In this document: positions 8,430 through 15,942 of the stretch, piece by piece
Layout: every line of letters begins with the position of its first letter
Position numbering within the stretch: position 1 is the stretch's first letter
From: an uncultured Asticcacaulis sp.
Lineage (GTDB): Bacteria; Pseudomonadota; Alphaproteobacteria; Caulobacterales; Caulobacteraceae
Direction of reading: 5' to 3'
Assembly (NCBI GenBank): GCA_936940865.1
Contig: CAKZJB010000060.1
Coordinates: 1 to 36,838 of the forward strand
DNA: 36,838 nt
The notes under the pieces: generated by a model
Databases searched by the model: none
The model's input: the letters and a program-made list of their open reading frames with translations, nothing else
What the model was told of the DNA's origin: nothing
Program-made: the position numbers and the translations under genes

Positions 8430-8689
8430 GCCGGCGGCCCGCTTTCATCTTCGGTTCCCCAGGTATCCATCCACGCAAACAGCTCCTCGCCAGTGATATG
8501 GAGACCTGTCTCCTGGTGTTCGCGCCATGACAACAACGTGTGCTGGTCGAACCGTTCTCTTGCTTCCTCGCGCTCGACATATTGCTGGATCGCCTCACGC
8601 ATAATCCAATGCGACGACCGCTGCCGTGCATCGGCGAGCTTTTGCACACGTGATTTCAAGGTTTCGTCGAGCTTAACGGACGTCGCCAT
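8417..8689 (-). CDS. CopG/ribbon-helix-helix antitoxin
   Basis: The 90-residue protein begins MATSVKLDETLKSRVQKLAD, a ribbon-helix-helix DNA-binding segment with the beta strand ATSVKLD, followed by SSHWIMREAIQQYVEREEAR. The acidic C-terminal half probably wraps the toxin. The ATG at 8689 follows a strong GGAGGAT site with good spacing; the longer frame from 8755 lacks support. It overlaps the toxin start by 13 bases. A palindrome at 8709-8723 upstream is the likely autoregulatory operator. Confidence 0.82.
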   Translation of the reverse strand: MATSVKLDETLKSRVQKLADARQRSSHWIMREAIQQYVEREEARERFDQHTLLSWREHQETGLHITGEELFAWMDTWGTEDESGPPACHD

Positions 8690-8708
8690 AACCGATCCTC
8701 CGGTACTA

Positions 8709-8723
8709 AAAGGTAATACCTTT
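8709..8723. promoter_or_regulatory. Candidate antitoxin operator
   Basis: AAAGGTAATACCTTT is a perfect 7-bp-arm palindrome about 20 bases upstream of the antitoxin ATG. Direct GGTA-type half sites repeat on either side (GGTACT and CGATACC). Ribbon-helix-helix antitoxins typically bind such sites over their own promoter. Binding is inferred from position and symmetry only. Confidence 0.55.
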
Positions 8724-8755
8724 CGATACCCTAACACAAACCGCCGCAAAAACAA

Positions 8756-9214
8756 TCACGGCACACCGATGCCCGTGATCTCCCACCTGCATTGGGTGGT
8801 GAACTTGTAGCTCAAGTCCAGCTCGTCCTGACTGTTGGCGTTGATAAAGACGCTGGCCAGGCCATGCGCCGCGTCGATCTGTTTGTCGATCCTGCCCATG
8901 ACGAACAACCGCTTCCACGGCGCCGGCCGGGCCCCGCATTCGAACAGGTCGCAGAACCGCCCGGTCTTTTGTGCGAACTGCTCCCGCAGGGCCACGTAAG
9001 ACACCAATGGCCCGTCGGTGCCGAAGGCGACACCCTCGCGGCTGATCTGTGAAAGCAGGACGTCGGGCCTGTTTCCGGCCACAGCCGCCACGGTCGCCGC
9101 CACCGCCCTGGTCAGCGACGCGTCGTAATTGCGGTCGCACGTCATGCCGTCGGCATGACCGACCATTCCCATGGCAAACACCACTGCAATGCCCATTGCC
9201 CGCATCCGCTTCAT
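8756..9214 (-). CDS. Small secreted protein, unknown function
   Basis: The 152-residue protein starts with a typical Sec signal (MKRMRAMGIAVVFAMGMVGHADG), so it is probably periplasmic. The mature part begins with DRNYDASLTRAVAATVAAV and ends with a segment YKFTTQCRWEITGIGVP. Four cysteines after the signal could form disulfides. The overall shape, with a helical first part then GPLVSYVALREQF and strand-rich C-terminus, faintly recalls SnoaL/NTF2-like folds, but I do not claim that. The ATG at 9214 is preferred over 9250 because it begins the signal peptide and follows GGGAAACGG. It is transcribed toward the toxin-antitoxin pair. Confidence 0.65.
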   Translation of the reverse strand: MKRMRAMGIAVVFAMGMVGHADGMTCDRNYDASLTRAVAATVAAVAGNRPDVLLSQISREGVAFGTDGPLVSYVALREQFAQKTGRFCDLFECGARPAPWKRLFVMGRIDKQIDAAHGLASVFINANSQDELDLSYKFTTQCRWEITGIGVP

Positions 9215-9310
9215 GATCCGTTTCCCCAAAACGTCGTGATGATAACGCAAATCGCGGTTTTGTTAACGGATGATAACCACGCCTTAACCCAATGATGCTG
9301 ATTTGGGAAA

Positions 9311-10222
9311 ATGCGCTACCGTCCCTTCGGACATTCCGGACAGGCCTTGTCGGCCGTCGGGCTCCGGCTCGACGTCGCCCACTTGCGCAAACACACGGGA
9401 CAGGCCGAAAAGCTTGTGATGGCCGGGCTGGAAGCCGGTATCAATACCTATCACTTCGATGCTTTCGACCTCGGCTTCCTGAAGGAAATGGCCGCACTCT
9501 TCACCCTCGTCGAGCGCCGCCTGCTATTTATAAGCGTCAGCCCCGACCTGCCCGGCCAGTCGGGCGACCTTGCCGGCTATACCATGCCGCAGATGAAGGA
9601 GCGGCTGCGCGACCTGGTCAAGGGCACAGGGTTCCAGTGGATCGACCTGCTTCTGTTCGAACAACCGGGCGCCAACTATATTCCCCCCGAGAGCTTTGCC
9701 TTCCTGCGCGATCTTCGCCGCGCCGCCATGGTGCGGCACATCGGCGCCGTGGCCGACACCAACGATATCAAGCCCCTGGTCGCCACACGCCAGTTCAGCG
9801 TCATCAAGACGGGCTTCGACATCGATTCGACCTGGGAAAAGCGTCACCAGATCGACCATGCCATCCACAGCAATATGTGTGTCATCGGCGCCGACTACTT
9901 CCCCGACGTCTACCGCAAGGAAAACGACGTCGTGCCGGCCAAGGCGCGCTTCGGCTTTTTCGGCGGAAAGCCGAAAGACCCGCTGGCCGGCGCCGGCACC
10001 CATGCCTTCCTGCACCAGACCCCCGACTGGACGCCGGAGGAGCTGTGCCTGGGCTACGCGCTTTCCCTGCCCTCCCTGTCGTGCATCCTGATCGACGCCG
10101 ACAAGCCCGAAAAGGTCGAGGCCCTGGCCAACGTGCCGGAACGCCACCTGCCCTCCTCCGTGCCGGCGCAAATCGAAATGGCGCGGTTCACCAGCCATCT
10201 GCCGCGCGGCGGCGCGGCCTGA
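9311..10222 (+). CDS. Aldo/keto reductase-like protein lacking the catalytic tetrad
   Basis: The 303-residue protein has an AKR-type opening (MRYRPFGHSGQALSAVGL), then AGLEAGINTY, WIDLLLFEQPG and MVRHIGAVAD at the places where AKRs have AGINFFDTA, DLYLIHWPD and IRAIGVSN. The AKR tetrad residues appear lost. The Asp position after AGIN is His, the Tyr position is Asp, the Lys position in LFISVSPD is Ser, and the His in the DLYLIH segment is Glu. It is therefore probably a pseudoenzyme or has taken on another role. The start follows TTGGGAAA. It lies upstream of grxD on the same strand, with a 57-base gap. Confidence 0.65.
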   Translation: MRYRPFGHSGQALSAVGLRLDVAHLRKHTGQAEKLVMAGLEAGINTYHFDAFDLGFLKEMAALFTLVERRLLFISVSPDLPGQSGDLAGYTMPQMKERLRDLVKGTGFQWIDLLLFEQPGANYIPPESFAFLRDLRRAAMVRHIGAVADTNDIKPLVATRQFSVIKTGFDIDSTWEKRHQIDHAIHSNMCVIGADYFPDVYRKENDVVPAKARFGFFGGKPKDPLAGAGTHAFLHQTPDWTPEELCLGYALSLPSLSCILIDADKPEKVEALANVPERHLPSSVPAQIEMARFTSHLPRGGAA

Positions 10223-10279
10223 CTGGATTCGCGCGTGCACCTGTCCTATATGGACAGTTATCAGACCTGGAGTGCCGCA

Positions 10280-10609
10280 ATGAGCGACGAAATTCACGAT
10301 TTTATCGACAAGACCATCAAGGACCACGACGTCGTTCTGTTCATGAAGGGCACGCCCGAGCAGCCGCGCTGCGGGTTCTCGAGCCTGGTCGTCCAGGTCC
10401 TGGATCATATGGGCGTCGAATATGTCGGCGTCGACGTCCTGCAGGACGAAGGCTTGCGTGAAGGCATCAAGGTCTACAGCGACTGGCCGACCATTCCGCA
10501 GCTCTACCTCAAGGGCGAATTCATCGGCGGCGCCGATATCGTGCGCGAGATGTTCCAGTCGGGCGAACTGAAGACCACGCTCGGCGAAAAGGGCCTGCTG
10601 CCGGCCTGA
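10280..10609 (+). CDS. grxD: Monothiol CGFS glutaredoxin (Grx4 type)
   Basis: The 109-residue cytoplasmic protein carries a [2Fe-2S] cluster with glutathione and takes part in iron-sulfur delivery, usually with BolA. The active motif is PRCGFS with Cys31, preceded by VVLFMKGTP. The glutathione-binding segment is SDWPTIPQLYLKGEFIGGAD. The ATG at 10280 gives the usual MSDEIHDFID start; an upstream in-frame ATG-like start at 10235 is not needed. In many alphaproteobacteria bolA sits between purL and grxD, but no bolA frame is seen here. A strong terminator follows at 10634. Confidence 0.95.
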   Translation: MSDEIHDFIDKTIKDHDVVLFMKGTPEQPRCGFSSLVVQVLDHMGVEYVGVDVLQDEGLREGIKVYSDWPTIPQLYLKGEFIGGADIVREMFQSGELKTTLGEKGLLPA

Positions 10610-10633
10610 CCGCCGTACCCGCTATCCAGATTG

Positions 10634-10662
10634 ACGCCGGGACCTCATGTCCCGGCGTTTTT
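10634..10662 (+). terminator. Intrinsic terminator after grxD
   Basis: Perfect ten-base arms ACGCCGGGAC and GTCCCGGCGT (10634-10643 and 10649-10658) enclose a CTCAT loop and run into five T residues. It is a textbook Rho-independent terminator for grxD. Confidence 0.9.
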
Positions 10663-10731
10663 CGTTTGGGTTGCGCCTTTCCCGCCAGGCAAATCGGAGG
10701 TATCGTCAGGAAAACGGCCCAGGGGGGCATG

Positions 10732-12270
10732 ATGAAGAAGCACATCCTGGCGGCATTGGCCGCGGGCACCATGATGGCATCCGGCGGGCAGGCCCTGGCC
10801 GCCGACAGCTGGATCAAGGCCCAGTCCGATCATTTCACGCTGTACAGCAATGCCCCTGAAGGCAAGACGCGCACCTATGTCAAGGATCTGGAGCAGTTCC
10901 GGATACTGACCCTGCTCCTGCTCGGCAGCGCCGATACGGGCGCGCAGCCGCGCTTTACCCTTTATCTGCTGAACAACCAGGACCAGATCAAGCTGGTGCG
11001 TCCGGGCTTCGCCAACGGCGTCGCCGGCGTCTATTTCGGCTGTGGCGAAGGCGATTCCGCCTATGCCAGCGTGCAGACGCGCGGCGACATGCTGGACGAT
11101 CAGGACCCCAGCCTGATCGTCCTGTTCCACGAATACAGCCACTTCGTCATGTTCCAGCACGCGCGGACCTATTACCCGCCCTGGTATGTCGAAGGCTTCG
11201 CCGAATATCTGTCGACCGCCGATCCGATGAAGGACAAGATCTCGATCGGCGAGAACAACAAGTGGCGCAGCTGGACCCTGGCGGAGGACCGCCAGATTCC
11301 GTATGAGCGCGTGCTCAAGCCCAGCTTCGGCTTCGCCGGCGATAAGTCGAACGATGCGTGGGAGGTGGAGAGCTTCTATGCCCAGTCCTGGCTGCTGACC
11401 CACTACATGCTGAGCGACACGAGCCGCGCCAAGGCCTTCAACGCCTATTTCGCGGAGCTGGCCAAGGGCGGCGACCCGGTCAAGAGCTTCGAAGCCACGA
11501 CGGGAATCAAGGTCTCGAGCCTGCACGATACGCTCGCGCGCTACAGCCAGAACATGGTGTACATGAACGTGCCCATGCCTTCGTATGCCGACGCCAATAT
11601 CGCGGTCACACATATCGCACCGGACGCCGGCGCCTGGCTGCTCGATCGTTCGCTTCTGACAACCTGCATGATGCCCGACCAGGGCAAGGCCGTGCTAGGC
11701 CGGCTGCAAGCCCAGGCCGCCGCCGCACCGGCCGACTGGGACCTGAAGCTGGCCGTCGCCCGCGCCCAGTTGCTGTACGACAAGCCGGAAACGGCGGAGG
11801 CCACCGTAAGCCCGGTCGTCGACGCCCATCCCGACAGCTTCGAAGCCAACTACCTGATGGGCCGCGTCTACATGAAGGAAGCGGAAACGGCCCTCGACAA
11901 GGACCGGACCGACCTGACCGACGCCGCGCGCGGCTTCTTCATCGCCGCCTACAAGCTCGACAAGTCGAACGCGGCCAATCTCTACTACCTGGCGCGCAGC
12001 TTCCAGTCGAAGCCCGGCTTCCCCGACACCAACGCGGTCAACGCGGCCAATGCCGCGCACATCCTGGCCCCCAGCATCTCCGAATACGCCATCTTCGACG
12101 CCTTCGTGAACCTGGCCGTGGGCAAGCGCGACGAGGCCGTGGCCATGCTGACGCCCTATACCGGTGACCCGCATAACCGCGCCCAGGCGGAAAAGCTGCA
12201 AAAGGCCGTCGACGCCATCAAGGCCGGCAAGACCGCCAACGAAGTGATGCGGATGATGAACGGCGGATAG
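10732..12270 (+). CDS. Secreted gluzincin-type metallopeptidase with TPR-like C-terminus
   Basis: The 512-residue protein has a Sec signal ending near QALA/ADSW. The zinc site is HEYSH (His133, Glu134, His137), followed by WYVEGFAEYL with the third ligand probably Glu154. This matches the peptidase MA-like gluzincin pattern. Residues from about 340 to the end are helical and repeat-like (LAVARAQLLYDKPETAEATV, NYLMGRVYMKEAE, NLYYLARSF), consistent with TPRs. Two ATGs stand side by side at 10729 and 10732; the second is better spaced from AGGGGGG. It is a single gene after the grxD terminator. The substrate is unknown; periplasmic protein quality control or wall turnover are guesses. Confidence 0.8.
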   Translation: MKKHILAALAAGTMMASGGQALAADSWIKAQSDHFTLYSNAPEGKTRTYVKDLEQFRILTLLLLGSADTGAQPRFTLYLLNNQDQIKLVRPGFANGVAGVYFGCGEGDSAYASVQTRGDMLDDQDPSLIVLFHEYSHFVMFQHARTYYPPWYVEGFAEYLSTADPMKDKISIGENNKWRSWTLAEDRQIPYERVLKPSFGFAGDKSNDAWEVESFYAQSWLLTHYMLSDTSRAKAFNAYFAELAKGGDPVKSFEATTGIKVSSLHDTLARYSQNMVYMNVPMPSYADANIAVTHIAPDAGAWLLDRSLLTTCMMPDQGKAVLGRLQAQAAAAPADWDLKLAVARAQLLYDKPETAEATVSPVVDAHPDSFEANYLMGRVYMKEAETALDKDRTDLTDAARGFFIAAYKLDKSNAANLYYLARSFQSKPGFPDTNAVNAANAAHILAPSISEYAIFDAFVNLAVGKRDEAVAMLTPYTGDPHNRAQAEKLQKAVDAIKAGKTANEVMRMMNGG

Positions 12271-12286
12271 GCGACCCAGCCTGGCG

Positions 12287-12886
12287 CTACCGCCCCAGCC
12301 AGGTATGCAGGAGGGGCGTGAGCGTATCGGCGATCATATGGCCGATGAACCCGGCGATGGCCAGCATGATCAGGCCGAAAACGCGCGACATGACGCTGAA
12401 AGCCGGTCCGCTGCGTCCCCAGCCCCGCATGGACCTCTCAGCCCTGGCATAGTCGTATCCGTTTCGTGGCAAGGCCGACAGGACATAGCCGCCGGCTATC
12501 CTTTCCGCCGACACAAGGAACAGTAAGGCCGCACCGGCAAAGACAAGAAAGGCGCATCCGCCAAGGCTGTAGGAAAGAACGGGCGAGACCCACGCAGCCA
12601 TGGGTGGCAGCCGAATGTTCAGACCGTCGCAAACCGATCCCGCGCCGATCACAAGTGCCGGATAGGCGGCGGCGAGTGAGACAACACGGGCAAACAGGTC
12701 GCTGACCGCGTCGTGACTTGGGCTGAACCAGGCCTGCACCTGTTCCATGCTGGCGCCGCTTTCGCGCCGGAACCGCCTCATCCGCCAGCTCCGTATCCGC
12801 TTCAGGAACAGCCCGTGGCAGAGGCAGGCGCAGCCGACTGTCAAAAGGATCAGCGCATGCAGGTAATGATCGGGATTCGCCGCCAT
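12287..12886 (-). CDS. Multi-pass membrane protein, unknown function
   Basis: The 199-residue protein has about four hydrophobic segments: ALILLTVGCACLCHGLFL near the start, VVSLAAAYPALVIGAGSV, the long LGGCAFLVFAGAALLFLVSA, and VFGLIMLAIAGFIGHMIA near the end. A basic loop (LKRIRSWRMRRFRR) follows the first. I recognise no family. The ATG at 12886 has a GGGGGGAGA site just upstream. It converges on the gluzincin gene with 16 bases between stops. Membrane location is well supported; function is not. Confidence 0.65.
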   Translation of the reverse strand: MAANPDHYLHALILLTVGCACLCHGLFLKRIRSWRMRRFRRESGASMEQVQAWFSPSHDAVSDLFARVVSLAAAYPALVIGAGSVCDGLNIRLPPMAAWVSPVLSYSLGGCAFLVFAGAALLFLVSAERIAGGYVLSALPRNGYDYARAERSMRGWGRSGPAFSVMSRVFGLIMLAIAGFIGHMIADTLTPLLHTWLGR

Positions 12887-13050
12887 GTCTCCCCCCCTCC
12901 ACCGACCGAATGCTTTCCTGTTGATCCCGCGCCAACGGCGATCAAGTCAATGTCAATCGTCACTGGTATCATACCTGGCGGTCTGTGCCTTGGGAAGAGA
13001 ATAACCGCGCCGCCGAAACCGCCCGCACAGGACGGAATGCCGGCCCAAAA

Positions 13051-13087
13051 AGAAAAACCCCGGAAGCTTTCGCTCCCGGGGTTTTTC
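13051..13087 (-). terminator. Intrinsic terminator after rpsD
   Basis: Arms AAAAACCCCGG (13053-13063) and CCGGGGTTTTT (13076-13086) pair perfectly around a loop that itself can pair partly. A-runs and T-runs on both sides make it active in either direction; the nearest upstream gene is rpsD on the minus strand, 18 bases away. Confidence 0.88.
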
Positions 13088-13105
13088 GCATTGGTTCTGG
13101 ACCGC

Positions 13106-13723
13106 TTACGACGAATAGTATTCGACGACCAGGTTCGGTTCCATCTTGACCGCGTACGGCACTTCAGAGAATTCCGGCAGGCGCACGAAACGGGCCTTCA
13201 TGCCCTTGGCGTCGAGTTCGATATAGTCCGGCACATCGCGCTCGCCCGATTGCAGGGCTTCGAGCACCAGGGCCATGTTGCGCGAACGTTCGCGGACTTC
13301 AATGACGTCGTCGGGCTTTACGCGGTACGACGGGATGTTGACGCGCTTGCCGTTGACCAGGACGTGGCCGTGGTTGACGAACTGACGGGCAGCCCAGACG
13401 GTCGGCACGAACTTGGCGCGATAGACGACGGCGTCGAGGCGCGATTCCAGCAGCGCGATCAGGTTTTCCGAGGTGTTGCCCTTGCGGCGGTCAGCCTCTT
13501 CGTAAGTGCGCAGGAACTGCTTTTCGGTGATGTTGCCGTAGTAGCCCTTCAGCTTTTGCTTGGCGCGCAGCTGCAGGCCGAAGTCCGAGACCTTGGACTT
13601 GCGGCGCTGGCCGTGCTGGCCGGGGCCGTACGAACGCTTGTTGACGGGGGACTTGGGACGGCCCCACAGGTTTTCACCCATGGCGCGGTCGAGCTTGTAC
13701 TTGGCGCTGTGGCGCTTGGACAT
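13106..13723 (-). CDS. rpsD: 30S ribosomal protein S4
   Basis: The 205-residue protein is the primary 16S-rRNA-binding protein S4, needed early in small-subunit assembly. It shows the start [20 protein letters not shown], the [14 protein letters not shown] segment, the S4 RNA-binding domain (about 95-158, with [20 protein letters not shown] and [20 protein letters not shown]) and the conserved end VVEYYS. The N-terminus lacks the four zinc cysteines, so it is the zinc-independent form. It stands alone as usual in this group and ends at the terminator at 13051. Confidence 0.98.
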   Translation of the reverse strand: MSKRHSAKYKLDRAMGENLWGRPKSPVNKRSYGPGQHGQRRKSKVSDFGLQLRAKQKLKGYYGNITEKQFLRTYEEADRRKGNTSENLIALLESRLDAVVYRAKFVPTVWAARQFVNHGHVLVNGKRVNIPSYRVKPDDVIEVRERSRNMALVLEALQSGERDVPDYIELDAKGMKARFVRLPEFSEVPYAVKMEPNLVVEYYSS

Positions 13724-13965
13724 GGTCGTACCTTGTATTTTACTCCGGCTGGCATCCCGCGAAACGGAATGCGATGGAAACGGCAGCCCGGAATGAACCC
13801 GTGAAAACCCCCGCCGGCCCTTCGGCCGACGCAGGAAGCGGGGCTTATGGCGGACGATCTCCGGAAAGTCAAGGCCGCCGATATACGGCTATTCGGCCTG
13901 GGGCCGATTTGTTAACGCACGCCGGGTATAAGACAACAGACAAGTGCGTTTCATGGGTGTGGGCC

Positions 13966-14802
13966 ATGACTATCAAAGCCAAAATTCTGTTTCTCGTCGC
14001 CGCCTTTGCCATCATGGCGTCCGCCATCACGGCCCTGAGCCTTGCGACCATGTCGGCCTACAACCGGACCATCGATACCTACCGGCACGATTCCGAACTG
14101 GTCTTTCATACCGAAAAGCTCAATCGCGATGTAACAGAACTGGCCGTCGAAATACGGAACACCTACATCGCGCGCGACGACAACCACGCACGCCTGGCGG
14201 CCGACGCCGTCGATGAAAGCGCCTCGCGCCTGCGTGGCCAGCTCGACCTCGTCGCCAGCATGCTCAAGCCCGGCGAGTTGCCGCAGTTCGGCGACATCCG
14301 CGGCAAGATCGGGATTATGGTCGACGCCGGCCATATGGTCGCCACGGCCGTCCGCGAACACGGGCGCGACGCCGCCGACGCCATGGGCAATACGGACGAG
14401 CATCGCGAATTCCGCGAGCGCCTGCAGCAGCAGGTCGATTTCCTGGTGGCCGACCTGTCCTCGCGCCTTATCCAGAGCCAGTCTGCCCTGACCCGCTTCG
14501 AAGCCACGCGCCAGACTCAGTTTCTGGTTATCGCCGCATCCGGCATCCTCGCCATGCTCGGAGGCTCGCTGTGGATCGCCGTCTTCTCGATCGGCCGGCC
14601 ATTGATGGCCGTGCGTGACGCCATCGTCCGCGTCTCCGAAGGCGCCTACGACACGCCCATTCCCGAACATGCGGAAAACGACGCCATCGGCCGCGTGTGG
14701 ACCGCGCTCGGCGTCCTCAAGGACCGGGCCGCCGAAGCCGACCGGCTGACGCGCGAAAAGCTGGCGGAAGAACAAAGCCTGCGCGAACTGATCCTCGACT
14801 GA
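13966..14802 (+). CDS. HAMP-domain membrane sensor without an output domain
   Basis: The 278-residue protein has the layout of a chemoreceptor or sensor kinase input half. It has one membrane helix (about 7-29), a helical periplasmic part of about 155 residues, a second helix (186-209, LVIAASGILAMLGGSLWIAV) and a HAMP segment (about 210-262, GRPLMAVRDAIVRVSEGAYD then AIGRVWTALGVLKDRAAEAD). After HAMP there are only about 16 helical residues, ending RELILD. No kinase, cyclase or methyl-accepting domain follows and no frame continues it, so it is either a truncated receptor or a stand-alone HAMP protein. The ATG at 13966 opens the first helix. It is divergent from rpsD. Confidence 0.75.
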   Translation: MTIKAKILFLVAAFAIMASAITALSLATMSAYNRTIDTYRHDSELVFHTEKLNRDVTELAVEIRNTYIARDDNHARLAADAVDESASRLRGQLDLVASMLKPGELPQFGDIRGKIGIMVDAGHMVATAVREHGRDAADAMGNTDEHREFRERLQQQVDFLVADLSSRLIQSQSALTRFEATRQTQFLVIAASGILAMLGGSLWIAVFSIGRPLMAVRDAIVRVSEGAYDTPIPEHAENDAIGRVWTALGVLKDRAAEADRLTREKLAEEQSLRELILD

Positions 14803-14847
14803 CGGAGCACGACGGCGTAGGCTTGCGTCACCACACAGGAGCCCGCC

Positions 14848-15384
14848 ATGCCGAAACTCGAATACATCATCGAGCGCCTGATCCTGTCCAGCCGCTGGCT
14901 GCTGGTCGTCTTCTATCTTGGGCTGGCGATCGCGCTCGGGCTCTACGGTGTCTCGTTCGCCCTCAAGCTGTTCAAGGTGGCGACGCACGTCCTCGACTAC
15001 GAAGCCAACGACATGATCCTGGCCATGCTGGGCCTGATCGACGCCGCGCTCGTCGCCTCGCTGATCGTCATGGTCATGATCTCGGGCTACGAGAACTTCG
15101 TGTCGCGTTTCGACGAGCATGACGACTCGGGCCAGGTCAGCTTCCTGGGCAAGCTCGATTCCGGCTCGCTGAAGATCAAGGTGGCGTCGTCGATCGTCGC
15201 CATCTCGTCGATCCACATGCTGCAGATCTTCCTGAACCTCGACCAATATTCGGAAACGACCCTGACCTGGACGGTGGCCATGCACCTGACCTTCGTCCTC
15301 TCGGCCCTGATGCTGGGCTTCCTCGAAAAGGTGATCGCCAAGCCGAAGCCCGCCGCCAAGGACCGGCCGCAAGGGGACGTTTAG
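14848..15384 (+). CDS. UPF0114 (YqhA) family inner-membrane protein
   Basis: The 178-residue protein matches the UPF0114 pattern: LEYIIERLILSSRWLLVVFY at the start, then MILAMLGLIDAALVASLIVM, ISGYENFVSRFD and IVAISSIHMLQIFLNL. Four membrane segments are expected. The function of the family is unknown. An AGGAG site precedes the ATG. It follows the HAMP gene by 45 bases, possibly co-transcribed, and converges on the next minus-strand gene with a ten-base gap. Confidence 0.9.
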   Translation: MPKLEYIIERLILSSRWLLVVFYLGLAIALGLYGVSFALKLFKVATHVLDYEANDMILAMLGLIDAALVASLIVMVMISGYENFVSRFDEHDDSGQVSFLGKLDSGSLKIKVASSIVAISSIHMLQIFLNLDQYSETTLTWTVAMHLTFVLSALMLGFLEKVIAKPKPAAKDRPQGDV

Positions 15385-15394
15385 ACGGCGATGT

Positions 15395-15934
15395 TTAGGT
15401 TTTAGGGACAACCATCAGCACCGCCGTATCCCTGGGCGCCGACGACACTTCGATCGTGTAGTGTCCGGGGTCGAGGGCGAAGTCGACCGTCTTGCGGATG
15501 GTCGAGCAATCCAGCCCGTGGCTGTTGCCGAGCCCCCTCACCGTCTGGCCATCGTGGACCACGTCGACCCACGCCGCCGCGTCCAGCGCCACAGTGTACG
15601 TCCCCGCCTTCTCGACCGTCAGCATGAAGACCCCGCCGAAGCTTGCGTCCTTCAGCTTCTTCGGCGCCACCGGATAGTGCACGGCGGCGACCGGCGAAAG
15701 CTGCGCCTGGTAGGCGTTGCCGATGGCAATATCGGGCTGCGTCGCGCCGCTGGCGCCGGCGGGCAGGGCTTCGGGCTTTGTCCACGCCGCCAAGGCCGCC
15801 GGCAGGGCCGTGTCCATGGCCATGGTGCAGGTCGGCCCGGACGGCTTGGCGTCCGGCGTCTGGTTAGCCGGCGTCTGGGCGTTAGCGGCCAGCGGCGCGA
15901 AGGCGATCAAGGCGGCGGCAACAGCGATCTTCAT
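15395..15934 (-). CDS. Secreted protein of unknown function downstream of fghA
   Basis: The 179-residue protein has a signal peptide ending at ANAQ (residue 20). The mature part has two cysteines, Cys36 in GPTCTM and Cys143 in GLDCST, and a strand-rich second half (GGVFMLTVEKAGTYTVALD, WVDVVHDGQ, TVDFALDPGHYTIEV) suggestive of a beta-sandwich. I recall similar small proteins in Caulobacterales and sphingomonads with unreliable enzyme names, so I give none. The ATG at 15934 is eight bases after the fghA stop, so the two form an operon. A much longer frame extends upstream but only shadows fghA. Confidence 0.75.
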   Translation of the reverse strand: MKIAVAAALIAFAPLAANAQTPANQTPDAKPSGPTCTMAMDTALPAALAAWTKPEALPAGASGATQPDIAIGNAYQAQLSPVAAVHYPVAPKKLKDASFGGVFMLTVEKAGTYTVALDAAAWVDVVHDGQTVRGLGNSHGLDCSTIRKTVDFALDPGHYTIEVSSAPRDTAVLMVVPKT

Positions 15935-15942
15935 GGTAATCC

